Source of the DNA: Candidatus Dadabacteria bacterium
GTDB lineage: Bacteria; Desulfobacterota_D; UBA1144; Nemesobacterales; CSP1-2
Length of the DNA: 17,635 nucleotides
NCBI GenBank assembly: GCA_022615255.1
Contig: JAKEHC010000074.1
Location: 1-17,635, forward strand
Direction: 5' to 3'
Below, in pieces: positions 7,784 to 14,186 of the stretch; positions within the stretch are counted from its first letter, which is position 1; every line of letters begins with the position of its first letter. The position numbers and the translations under genes were made by a program. The notes beneath the pieces were generated by a model. The model was given only the letters and a program-made list of their open reading frames with translations. It had not been told where the DNA came from and did no database searches.

Positions 7784-7800
7784 TTAAGTTACAAACTTAA
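7784..7800. promoter_or_regulatory. operator-like inverted repeat upstream of the ABC ATPase gene
   Basis: TTAAGTT (7784-7790) and AACTTAA (7794-7800) form a perfect 7-bp inverted repeat with a 3-base centre. The same bases also contain AAACTTAA twice (7780-7787 and 7793-7800), spaced 13 bases apart. It overlaps the predicted -10 of the ABC operon promoter, which suits a repressor site. The AT-rich context makes chance possible. Confidence 0.35.
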
Positions 7801-7821
7801 TCTAGATAGAAGGTATGTCAA
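7794..7821 (-). promoter_or_regulatory. candidate promoter of the ABC transporter operon
   Basis: On the minus strand a perfect -35 TTGACA (7821-7816) is followed after 16 bases by TAAGTT (7799-7794), a weak -10. Transcription would begin near 7787, giving a leader of about 29 bases. The weak -10 inside an inverted repeat suggests activator- or repressor-dependent use. Confidence 0.4.
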
Positions 7822-7997
7822 GAGTAAAGAGAAAGCGTTATGACAAATCCAGCGTTACCTGACCTAAACCCGTCTAATTACCTTTTTGTATTTATTGCAA
7901 TCAATGCGTTACAATCATAAACTATGTAATACCAAATTCAGTTTAAACTTTATTCTTAGTTTTAGTGAGAAGCCCACAACCAAACCAATCACCGAAA

Positions 7998-8018
7998 CCA
8001 TCCTTCGACAGGCTCAGA
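7998..8018. repeat. dispersed-repeat fragment (TTCGACAGGCTCAG type)
   Basis: CCATCCTTCGACAGGCTCAG matches a short palindrome-derived sequence found scattered between genes in many bacterial genomes. Only one arm is seen here, so it appears degenerate. The identification is from memory of the motif. Confidence 0.45.
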
Positions 8019-8069
8019 ATGTGCGGGTTTATCCAACTACATTATAAGGAAGTTTTAAACTAGAAATAG

Positions 8070-8075
8070 TATAAT
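8070..8075 (+). promoter_or_regulatory. candidate -10 element of the dsrE-like gene
   Basis: TATAAT is a perfect -10 hexamer 66 bases before the dsrE-like ATG. No good -35 is found 16-18 bases upstream, so the promoter may be activator-dependent or lie elsewhere. Confidence 0.3.
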
Positions 8076-8141
8076 AGAATGAAATATCATGTTTGATAAA
8101 ACAAACTGATCTTTTCAAATAACTTCCAGGGAGGAATTCAG

Positions 8142-8495
8142 ATGGAAAGAGCTGTAGTTATCATCAACGAGGCACCAAGCAGTATGAGGGCTTGGAACGG
8201 ATTCAGGCTTTCGGGAGCGCTCATAGGAGCCGATATGAAGGTTGAGGTTTTTCTATTAAACGACGGCGTCTTCTGTGCACAGAAGGGACAAACCCCACCC
8301 GATGAAATTTCCGGACAAAATACAGCATCAAAGATTAAAGAACTTCTAGGACTCGGGGCACGAATAAGGCTTTGCACTCAATGTGCACAGACCAGGGGAA
8401 TTAGTGAAGCGATGGCAGTCGAAGGTATGGACTGGGTAAGTATGGTTGACTTAGCTAAATCTATAAGGGAATCAAATAAAGTCGTAAGTTTTTAG
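8142..8495 (+). CDS. DsrE-family protein with three cysteines
   Basis: The 117-residue protein fits the small DsrE/DsrF-like fold, whose members relay sulfur or interact with sulfur-carrying partners. It shows the usual start (AVVIINEAP), a middle VEVFLLNDGVFCAQKGQ and a C-terminal MVDLAKSI. Cysteines are C45 (in the GVFCAQKG segment) and C78 and C81 in RLCTQCAQTRG. C45 and a cysteine near the second site are typical of this sub-group, and the CxxC pair could bind a metal or form a disulfide. A strong ribosome site, AGGGAGGA, lies six bases before the ATG. The gene stands alone between divergent and convergent neighbours and ends at a strong hairpin. No dsr or tus genes are nearby, so a role in sulfur transfer is only a family-level guess. 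Confidence 0.85.
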   Translation: MERAVVIINEAPSSMRAWNGFRLSGALIGADMKVEVFLLNDGVFCAQKGQTPPDEISGQNTASKIKELLGLGARIRLCTQCAQTRGISEAMAVEGMDWVSMVDLAKSIRESNKVVSF

Positions 8496-8501
8496 ACGAC
8501 T

Positions 8502-8533
8502 ATGCATAGGCGACCGGCTGGCCGCCTATGCAT
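8502..8533. terminator. hairpin between convergent dsrE-like gene and htpX
   Basis: ATGCATAGGCG (8502-8512) and CGCCTATGCAT (8523-8533) make a perfect 11-bp stem with a 10-base loop. It sits seven bases after the dsrE-like stop and seven bases beyond the htpX stop. It probably ends transcription from the left, where TTATATTT follows. The T run is poor in the other direction. Confidence 0.7.
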
Positions 8534-8539
8534 TATATT

Positions 8540-9397
8540 TCAGACGAGCTCTCTTGAAAGCTTTTCAAGTCTTTCTACCCTTTCTTCCACAGGCGGATGA
8601 GTGCTGAAAAGTCCGGCTAATCCGCCATGTAGCGGATTCATTATAAAGAGATGTGCAGTACCAGGGTTTGCATCAAGTGGAATCCTTTGTGTACCATTGC
8701 TTATCTTTTTAAGAGCGCTTGCAAGTTCAAGGGGTCTTCTTGTTATATGAGCGCCAGTTTCATCTGCTTTATATTCCCTGGCACGAGATATTGCGAGCTG
8801 GATCAATAGAGCGATTATCGGAGCCACAATGATCATAGCAAGGGAGCCGATCAAACTGCCACGCCCCCCGTCGTCACTCCCTCTTCCATACCCACCAAAG
8901 ATAAGCGCCCACTGAGCCATACTAGCTAAATAACCTATAGCACCTGCAAGTGTTGCGGCTATGGAGCCGATAAGGATATCCCTATTTTTAACATGGCTGA
9001 TTTCATGGGCTAACACACCCTCGAGTTCCTGGGGCTCAAGGAGCCTAAGAATCCCTTCAGTGACGGCTACAGCAGCATTGTCAGGATTTCTTCCAGTAGC
9101 AAAGGCATTTGGAGCTGGTGTCGGGATAATATAAACCTTAGGCATAGGAATCCCAGCCTGCATGGCAACATTCCTTACCATGTTATGAAGCTGGGGTGCC
9201 TCCTCAGCCGTAACCTCTTTCGCACGGTACATCGAAAGCACTATCTTATCAGAGAACCAATAGGATATAAGGTTCATAACAAGGGCTATACCGAAAGCAA
9301 TAGTCATACCCGTTGTTCCTCCGATAAGCTTCCCTATATAGACAAATACCAGGGTTAAAATAACCAATAAAAACGCTGTCTTTATTGAAGTGGACAT
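8540..9397 (-). CDS. htpX: membrane zinc metalloprotease HtpX
   Basis: HtpX is an inner-membrane M48 peptidase that cleaves misfolded or damaged membrane proteins together with FtsH. The 285 residues have the standard length. Two N-terminal membrane segments (about 8-26 and 30-48) precede the catalytic HEISH (131-135), whose two His bind zinc with Glu134 displaced to Glu132 as the catalytic residue. The third ligand is Glu208 in SRAREYKAD. Two further hydrophobic stretches lie between (about 142-168 and 183-203), separated by a Gly-rich loop. NAFATG (97-102) is also characteristic. GGAGG lies seven bases before the ATG. A near-consensus promoter with an overlapping inverted repeat is upstream, suggesting regulated expression; the heat-shock CIRCE element is absent. 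Confidence 0.96.
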   Translation of the reverse strand: MSTSIKTAFLLVILTLVFVYIGKLIGGTTGMTIAFGIALVMNLISYWFSDKIVLSMYRAKEVTAEEAPQLHNMVRNVAMQAGIPMPKVYIIPTPAPNAFATGRNPDNAAVAVTEGILRLLEPQELEGVLAHEISHVKNRDILIGSIAATLAGAIGYLASMAQWALIFGGYGRGSDDGGRGSLIGSLAMIIVAPIIALLIQLAISRAREYKADETGAHITRRPLELASALKKISNGTQRIPLDANPGTAHLFIMNPLHGGLAGLFSTHPPVEERVERLEKLSRELV

Positions 9398-9438
9398 CTA
9401 TCTGCCTCCTCTTTCACATATGTATACTGCTTAATAAT

Positions 9439-9467
9439 AATTTAATTCACTGTTGACCCATTGTCAA
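9439..9467 (-). promoter_or_regulatory. candidate sigma-70 promoter of htpX
   Basis: On the minus strand TTGACA (9467-9462), a perfect -35, is separated by 17 bases from TAAATT (9444-9439). Transcription would begin near 9432, leaving a leader of about 34 bases before the ATG. Confidence 0.6.
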
Positions 9468-9468
9468 C
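9452..9468. promoter_or_regulatory. operator-like inverted repeat over the htpX -35
   Basis: GTTGAC (9452-9457) and GTCAAC (9463-9468) form a 6-bp inverted repeat with 5 bases between. It covers the -35 box of the htpX promoter, where a dimeric regulator would block or modulate RNA polymerase. The regulator is not identifiable from the site. Confidence 0.4.
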
Positions 9469-9619
9469 GTTTTCTAATCAACACATAACGTATTGTAAGA
9501 CCCTGAAAACAAGTTTTAAAACCATACCGAGCAATTATTCAATCCCGCTAATATTGCTATAACACTCCTTGTGTTGGATTCGGCAATTTAGATCGAATTA
9601 ATATGTTATCCCCTCTCTC
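9469..9619. other. spacer between htpX and thioredoxin promoters
   Basis: This stretch holds only short inverted repeats: AGCAAT/ATTGCT (9530-9535 and 9553-9558) and AACAC/GTGTT (9561-9565 and 9571-9575). I see no gene in it. Confidence 0.4.
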
Positions 9620-9649
9620 TTGAAGAACTGGTTTTATATCAGCTATAAT
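9620..9649 (+). promoter_or_regulatory. candidate promoter of the thioredoxin gene
   Basis: TTGAAG (9620-9625) and TATAAT (9644-9649) are 18 bases apart. The -10 is perfect and the -35 fits at its first four positions. The leader to the ATG at 9685 would be about 28 bases. Confidence 0.5.
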
Positions 9650-9684
9650 ATATTTGATACAAATAATTCTAAGGAGATATGAGA

Positions 9685-10014
9685 ATGGGAAGTGCAGGAA
9701 TTGTAGAATTAAACGATTCAAGCTTCGATAGCGAAGTTTTAAAGAGCGAGGCGCCTGTCTTAGTGGATTTTTGGGCACCCTGGTGTGGTCCATGTAGAAT
9801 CCTAGCCCCTGTAGTAGAAGAAATTGCAAGCTCCTATATGGGACGTCTTAAGGTAGGCAAACTCAACGTTGATGACAACCAAGAAATCTCAATGCAATAC
9901 GGTATAAGAAGCATTCCAACACTAATACTTTTTAAAAACGGAAAAGCCCTAGATCAGATTATCGGAGCTGTGCCAAAGAGCGAGATAGAAAAGATGGTTA
10001 AAAAGGCTCTTTAG
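9685..10014 (+). CDS. trxA: thioredoxin
   Basis: This small cytoplasmic redox protein reduces disulfides in target proteins and is recycled by thioredoxin reductase. The active site WCGPC is at residues 33-37, inside the typical VDFWAPWCGPC stretch, and the cis-proline is in SIPT (P78). The 109 residues match the classic single-domain length. AAGGAG (9671-9676) decides the start: the ATG at 9685 is eight bases away, while an in-frame ATG at 9679 is only two bases away, so I choose the later one. It appears to be a single-gene unit with its own promoter. Neighbouring genes do not point to a special partner, and other thioredoxins may exist elsewhere in the genome. Confidence 0.95.
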   Translation: MGSAGIVELNDSSFDSEVLKSEAPVLVDFWAPWCGPCRILAPVVEEIASSYMGRLKVGKLNVDDNQEISMQYGIRSIPTLILFKNGKALDQIIGAVPKSEIEKMVKKAL

Positions 10015-10319
10015 TTTCTTAAGTCGGTCTAATTTAAGCAACAATCAAGATATATATTTATGTTTTATTAATTAGAAATTTTAAATGAAATTGAGTGAAA
10101 AAAACAATTCTTCTTCAATCGCTTAGCCTATTAAACAAAAGTAACAAATGTGTGGGGATATATCTCAAAATAGGAAAGATCAACTAAGCATCTACATTTG
10201 GCATTGGGGTTGATCCGACGTGGAGAACCTCGAGGGGCCTATATGACACACCGCTATTAGGAATACCACTTAAGAGACAAGATAGATAACGCTTCTTGAT
10301 GACGACCAATCACCCATAG
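10015..10319. other. 305-base convergent spacer, nothing recognised
   Basis: This region lies between the ends of the thioredoxin and AdoMet decarboxylase genes. The first half is very AT-rich. The second half (about 10200-10260) is noticeably richer in G and C. No strong hairpin with a T run, tRNA-like fold or known repeat was found. A 21-codon plus-strand frame starting near 10149 has no ribosome site. Confidence 0.4.
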
Positions 10320-10703
10320 CTAGACGGTTTTACGACTCAACCATCCTTCAAGATGAGAAACCTCTCCTCTTACAATCTCGCGTACACTGCACTCCTTCGA
10401 ATCCAAGCTTAATTTAAGATGGTGAAACGCCGCCCAAGGGTCCACTTCTACGCCACAAGTAAAGATGTCTACAGCCGCATACTCATATTCCGGCCATGTA
10501 TGAATTGCTATATGGGATTCGGCAATCACCACCACTCCACTTACTCCTTGAGGCGTGAAATAATGAAACGAGCTTCCTAGCACAGTCGCCCGACAGTGTG
10601 AGGCTGCCTCGAGCATGCACCCTTTTACTCTCTCTAAGTCATTCAGAACTTTAGGGTCGCACCCAAGGTATTCGGCTAAAAGATTCCTCCCTAGCGCCCT
10701 CAA
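10320..10703 (-). CDS. speH: S-adenosylmethionine decarboxylase proenzyme, class 1 prokaryotic
   Basis: The enzyme decarboxylates S-adenosylmethionine to supply aminopropyl groups for spermidine. It is made as a proenzyme that cleaves itself before a Ser, which becomes the pyruvoyl cofactor. The segment AESHIAIHTWPEYEYAAVDI (61-80) contains the cleavage pair Glu62-Ser63 and the catalytic His68; Cys83 follows in FTCG. Length (127 residues) and layout match the short T. maritima/Bacillus type. The start is a TTG at 10703 with a good GGGAGG five bases upstream. The only nearby upstream ATG is in another frame, so TTG is well supported. No spermidine synthase gene (speE) is adjacent, so the pathway partner must be elsewhere. 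The symbol speD is also used for this family. Confidence 0.95.
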   Translation of the reverse strand: MRALGRNLLAEYLGCDPKVLNDLERVKGCMLEAASHCRATVLGSSFHYFTPQGVSGVVVIAESHIAIHTWPEYEYAAVDIFTCGVEVDPWAAFHHLKLSLDSKECSVREIVRGEVSHLEGWLSRKTV

Positions 10704-10747
10704 TCTTGCCTCCCTTACCTTTCATTGGAAATGTAATAAAAAGTAAC

Positions 10748-10775
10748 AATTTACCTACATGGCTTTAAAAGTCAA
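10748..10775 (-). promoter_or_regulatory. candidate promoter of the AdoMet decarboxylase gene
   Basis: On the minus strand TTGACT (10775-10770) and TAAATT (10753-10748) are 16 bases apart. A transcript from about 10741 would have a 38-base leader carrying the GGGAGG ribosome site at 10714-10709. Confidence 0.45.
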
Positions 10776-10903
10776 ACGGAAAGTGCAACACAGGCACTCA
10801 TGTAAACCGCCTTTACATTCTAGAATATATTTGCAAAATTCTTATGAAGCATTATCATCTAACAAAGTGGTTTAACAACCCTACGGAAAAGGAGGAAGAT
10901 TTT

Positions 10904-11191
10904 ATGGGAACATATATCATGTTAAGCACCCTTACCGACGAAGGGAGAAAGACAGTTAAAATGAGACCAGAGCGCATTAAAGAGGTGAACAAAGAATTAG
11001 AAAAGATGGGTGTTAAGGTTGTGGCTCAGTATGCCGTTCTAGGACCATACGATTTTGTAAACGTGGTTGAAGCTCCAGATAACGAGACTATCTCTAAGGT
11101 TTCTGTCGAATTGGGGTCGCGCGGGACGGTACAACTCTTGACGTTGGTAGCAATACCTATAGAAGAGTTCACACACAAGTTAAAAGGATAA
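10904..11191 (+). CDS. GYD-domain protein
   Basis: This 95-residue protein matches the GYD family, a small alpha-beta barrel related to AsnC/Lrp-type ligand domains. The function is unknown. The pattern TYIMLSTLTDEGRKT (3-17), a helix rich in Glu and Lys, then AVLGPYDFVNVVEAPDNET (the GPYD stretch replaces the namesake GYD) and VELGSRGTVQ is typical. No DNA-binding or catalytic motif is present. GGAGGA (10891-10896) seven bases before the ATG at 10904 decides the start. A longer frame from 10844 lacks a ribosome site and its extra 20 residues do not fit the family. It is divergent from the AdoMet decarboxylase gene and probably monocistronic. Confidence 0.9.
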   Translation: MGTYIMLSTLTDEGRKTVKMRPERIKEVNKELEKMGVKVVAQYAVLGPYDFVNVVEAPDNETISKVSVELGSRGTVQLLTLVAIPIEEFTHKLKG

Positions 11192-11197
11192 GTTGAA

Positions 11198-11226
11198 TTA
11201 AGGTTGGACACTTGGCTTAACCTTAA
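11198..11226. terminator. hairpin between convergent GYD and outer-membrane protein genes
   Basis: TTAAGGTT (11198-11205) and AACCTTAA (11219-11226) form a perfect 8-bp stem with a 13-base loop, seven bases after the GYD gene stop. Its right arm overlaps the stop codon of the minus-strand gene. No long T run follows, so it is a modest terminator candidate. Confidence 0.4.
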
Positions 11227-12758
11227 AATCTAGCCTGGAAATCAATTATAAAGTCAACCTTCGCTATATCTGCGGATTCTCCCGTAAGAGGAATTTGTAA
11301 TCCAAATCCCGGGCTATACTTCTTGCCTAATCTAACTCCGGGCGTGATAAATAAATCATTTTTTTTCGTTCCTGCAGAGGTTGCCAGAGTATACCCCTCA
11401 AATTCAACAAAAAAAGTAGGTGTTGTAGGAATACACGTACTAAGCCCCAGCGCTGTTCCGTATTTGATTCTTAATTCAAAAGAATCCCCCTCAAAGTTTT
11501 TTGCATTTGCAATTAAATCAAAGCCGAAGTTCCCCTGTAAACTCACCCCTCTTTTAAAAAAACCGGCAGAGATGTATGGTGTTGTTGTAACCGCGCTCTG
11601 AAGATAAATCGGGAAGTCTCTACGATACTCAGTCACCGCTTGCAATCTATCCGCACTATCCGTAATTATCGTAGGAAGCGTAAGATCAAAACCACCTGAA
11701 AGCGTATATGGCTGAGAGTCTATAACGACTAACTTTCCACCGACTAGGATGTTTCCAAGTTCAAAGCCATCGCTAATACTTTCTCCATTTAGTGTTACGT
11801 TATTTGTACCTGCAAATGGGACCTTTATGTATACGCCATAAAGGTTGTCCCTAGATTGGAAATCCAACCTTAAAGAATAAAATATAAATTCACCGCCTAA
11901 GTCCTCATCCAAGAGAACATACTCGAAGTTTCCACCTAACCTTCCTAAAGGAATCGGCGATTCGAGAAAAAAAGGATACCCGAATTCAATTGCCCTTGAT
12001 TCGTTTGGCGTCATCTCCAAAGGGGTCTGAAACTCAAAGCTTCCTGTGAGAGGGTTTAATATTCCAAATTTTCTATCACGAACGAAAATCCTGGTTGGAT
12101 TAACAATATATGCCAATGCGCGTACCGCTTTATTGTCTCTTTCTATAAGCCAGTTGGACAAATTTTCCAGACCAAAACCCAGAACAGTCCCTATAGTGGG
12201 CGTGGCAATCAAATCTATAAGTGAAGGTGTTTCTACAAGCCCTTCTACAGCGTATTCAAAGAAGGTGCTCTGAATAAAAGAGCCTAGAGCAGACGCCCAA
12301 ACGCTATGTCCCCTAGATCTGTAATACAGGTATGCTAAGGCCCCATAAAGAGGGTGATTAACATAGTTTGTTATATAATCGTCTCCATCATCTATCACAG
12401 GAGGTTGTGAGATATTATCTATCCATTCAGAAAAAGATGTGCCGAATATCCTTTCATCTTTATTTCTTACATATATAAACCTCATTGCCCAGGTAAAACC
12501 GAAACCAAATCCCGTATCAAAAAGGTATTGTTGAATACCCGGAGCCTCATTCTCCTGCTTTTGGTTAACCTCCGCCTTAGAATCTTTTATCGAGACACTT
12601 TCATTTTCTACTCGAATCTCATCCCGATTGGTGGGATTACTTGTTGAAGCATCCTCGGGAAAAAGCTCCATTGCTTCAGCTGACCCAACTGATTCTGCTT
12701 GAGTAACGGTGATGCACAATATAAGAAGAAGGATTAAAAGTGTTCTATGCATGTTCAT
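11223..12758 (-). CDS. DUF3943-like outer-membrane barrel protein
   Basis: The 511-residue protein begins with a clear signal peptide: MHR, a hydrophobic core (LLILLLILCITV) and a likely cleavage after TQA at residue 21. The Cys within the core does not fit a lipobox. An acidic, low-complexity linker follows (about 22-75). Next comes a helical region with NHPLYGALAYLYYRSRGHS, then FFEYAVEGLVETPSLIDLIA and TPTIGTVLG (about 130-195), which resembles the DUF3943 domain. The C-terminal 300 residues alternate polar and hydrophobic residues as in beta strands, ending in DFQARF with the terminal Phe recognised by the Bam machinery. It is therefore probably an outer-membrane protein. Its function is unknown. 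It lies beside, and on the same strand as, a glycosyltransferase gene, which may hint at a surface-glycan link. Confidence 0.75.
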   Translation of the reverse strand: MNMHRTLLILLLILCITVTQAESVGSAEAMELFPEDASTSNPTNRDEIRVENESVSIKDSKAEVNQKQENEAPGIQQYLFDTGFGFGFTWAMRFIYVRNKDERIFGTSFSEWIDNISQPPVIDDGDDYITNYVNHPLYGALAYLYYRSRGHSVWASALGSFIQSTFFEYAVEGLVETPSLIDLIATPTIGTVLGFGLENLSNWLIERDNKAVRALAYIVNPTRIFVRDRKFGILNPLTGSFEFQTPLEMTPNESRAIEFGYPFFLESPIPLGRLGGNFEYVLLDEDLGGEFIFYSLRLDFQSRDNLYGVYIKVPFAGTNNVTLNGESISDGFELGNILVGGKLVVIDSQPYTLSGGFDLTLPTIITDSADRLQAVTEYRRDFPIYLQSAVTTTPYISAGFFKRGVSLQGNFGFDLIANAKNFEGDSFELRIKYGTALGLSTCIPTTPTFFVEFEGYTLATSAGTKKNDLFITPGVRLGKKYSPGFGLQIPLTGESADIAKVDFIIDFQARF

Positions 12759-12857
12759 ATGCTATATCACCCACGCTTCATATTTCTTTTTTCCAGGCTT
12801 AAATAATAAAACTAAGATGGGAATTGGATAGAAAAGATACCAGTAAGGCAGGCTAAT

Positions 12858-13994
12858 TTAAAGTCTATATAATCCATTAAGTATTTTTTTAGCCCTTTCT
12901 TCCCAGGTGTATTTCTTTGCATCGTTAAAAGCCTGAATGGCTAGCCGCTCTGCAAGCACACGGTCTTCGAGAACCCTTTTTATACCATTATAAAGAGACT
13001 CCACACTGTTTGGCTCTACAATAAGAGCGTTTTCCCCATCCTTAAGAATCTCTTTAACAGATGGAATGGCTGTCGCCACTATGGGCCTCGAAGATGCCAT
13101 GTATTCAAAGAGCTTTATGGGAGATGTAAACTCTCCAGCGAGGGTTCCACCTTGAATAGTCATACTCGATGTATAGGGCAATACCAGAATATCAGCGGAA
13201 GAAAGATATAATGGAACACTCTTATGAGGAACGAAACCAACCAACTTAAAGTTCTCAGCCTTTTTCTTTCGCGCTATATTTCTATAGTATTCAATATCAC
13301 TTTCCAATCCACCAACTATCAAAAAAAGCACATCATTCAGCCTTAGAACCACCTCCATTAGTAGCTCAATCCCTCTTCCGCTATATATATTTCCAGAATA
13401 GCAAACGATCTTTTTTTGAGTATCAAGACTTAATTGTTTGCGGGCTTCAAACTTGTTAGGAACATTTTCAAATCTTTCTAAGTCTACTCCATTATGAGCA
13501 ACAACAAGCTTATACTCGGGAAGGCCTAAAGAAGTATATATATTTCCAAGACCGCAAGAGTTAGTAGAAAACCTGATTAAATATTTTGAATTCTTGAATG
13601 AATCAAAAAGATATCTGGCTGCAGTATTCACAAGTGGATGATGTGCATCATATATCGTTGGGATTTTGAAGAATACAGTGGAAAGGTATGTATATATAAT
13701 ATTCCTCGTTAAGATTAAATCATAGCTACTTTTTTTAAACCATGTATAAAATGCGCTATAAGTGCCATGAATAAAGTGCCTAGCATAAGTATTAGTGGAA
13801 GGTATTGTAGTAATAATCTTAAAATTTGGTCTGACACCATAAAATTCGAAAATATCATACTTCTTATCATAAGATTGAAGTATTAGTTCAACATCTATTC
13901 CTAGATTTGCCATAGCCTGGCACATCTTCATTACATGTATAGGGCTCGCTCCCCTTAAAAAAAGCTCTGGACTTCCCACATATGCAATTCTCAT
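12858..13994 (-). CDS. glycosyltransferase family 4
   Basis: The 378-residue protein has the two Rossmann-like halves of a GT-B retaining glycosyltransferase, which moves a sugar from a nucleotide donor to a lipid-linked or glycan acceptor at the inner membrane. The N-terminal half starts MRIAYVGSPELFLRGASPIH, with a Gly-rich acceptor loop. HNGVDLERF (167-175) marks the link to the donor domain. CYSGNIYSGRGIELL (198-212) and SPIKLFEYMASSRPIVA (291-307) hold the donor-binding residues, including Glu297. The first Glu of the usual E-x7-E pair is replaced (Phe289). The ATG has AAGG only one base upstream, but the N-terminus fits the family. It is divergent from a second family 4 enzyme, consistent with a polysaccharide locus. 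Donor and linkage cannot be predicted. Confidence 0.9.
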   Translation of the reverse strand: MRIAYVGSPELFLRGASPIHVMKMCQAMANLGIDVELILQSYDKKYDIFEFYGVRPNFKIITTIPSTNTYARHFIHGTYSAFYTWFKKSSYDLILTRNIIYTYLSTVFFKIPTIYDAHHPLVNTAARYLFDSFKNSKYLIRFSTNSCGLGNIYTSLGLPEYKLVVAHNGVDLERFENVPNKFEARKQLSLDTQKKIVCYSGNIYSGRGIELLMEVVLRLNDVLFLIVGGLESDIEYYRNIARKKKAENFKLVGFVPHKSVPLYLSSADILVLPYTSSMTIQGGTLAGEFTSPIKLFEYMASSRPIVATAIPSVKEILKDGENALIVEPNSVESLYNGIKRVLEDRVLAERLAIQAFNDAKKYTWEERAKKILNGLYRL

Positions 13995-14186
13995 ACCTTA
14001 TATCACATAATTATCATTAAAGATAAGATTAGCACAAGGGTAGATTTGGCGAAATCCAATGTACACAAGGAAATTCAGCGCATGAGTATAGATTATGGAT
14101 TAGAATCTCGTTATCAGGTTGTGTAAAATACGTCATTACTTGAATTAGAGATCTAATGCAGGTCTGAGAGGCTGATTTATCAATCT
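13995..14186. other. divergent spacer between two glycosyltransferase genes
   Basis: This 192-base AT-rich region must hold the promoters of both glycosyltransferase genes. TAAAAT (14124-14129) is a possible -10 for the rightward gene, with no convincing -35. No ORF or strong hairpin was seen. Confidence 0.4.

Larger units (their letters stand above)
7759..8141. other. 383-base divergent spacer between ABC operon and dsrE-like gene
   Basis: This AT-rich region separates two divergent genes. It contains a promoter-like TTGACA with an inverted repeat for the ABC operon (7784-7821), a dispersed-repeat fragment (about 7998-8018), a TATAAT element (8070-8075) and a strong ribosome site AGGGAGGA (8128-8135) for the dsrE-like gene. 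I see no ORF with a plausible start and no tRNA or known riboswitch. Confidence 0.6.

Noticed and set aside
9679..9684. Upstream ATG for thioredoxin
   Set aside because: It is only two bases from AAGGAG; the ATG at 9685 has proper spacing.
9557..9829. 90-codon minus-strand frame across the thioredoxin promoter and 5' end
   Set aside because: It overlaps the strongly supported thioredoxin gene and promoter and has no recognisable motif.
10149..10214. 21-codon plus-strand frame (MCGDISQN start) in the trx/speH spacer
   Set aside because: No ribosome site, short, and no motif.
10844..10903. 20-residue N-terminal extension of the GYD protein
   Set aside because: The ribosome site GGAGGA lies inside the extension and fits the ATG at 10904; the family normally starts there.
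12708..12758. Lipoprotein signal in the DUF3943-like protein
   Set aside because: The Cys at residue 15 follows LLIL, not a small residue at -1, and lies in the hydrophobic core; a signal peptidase I site at TQA fits better.
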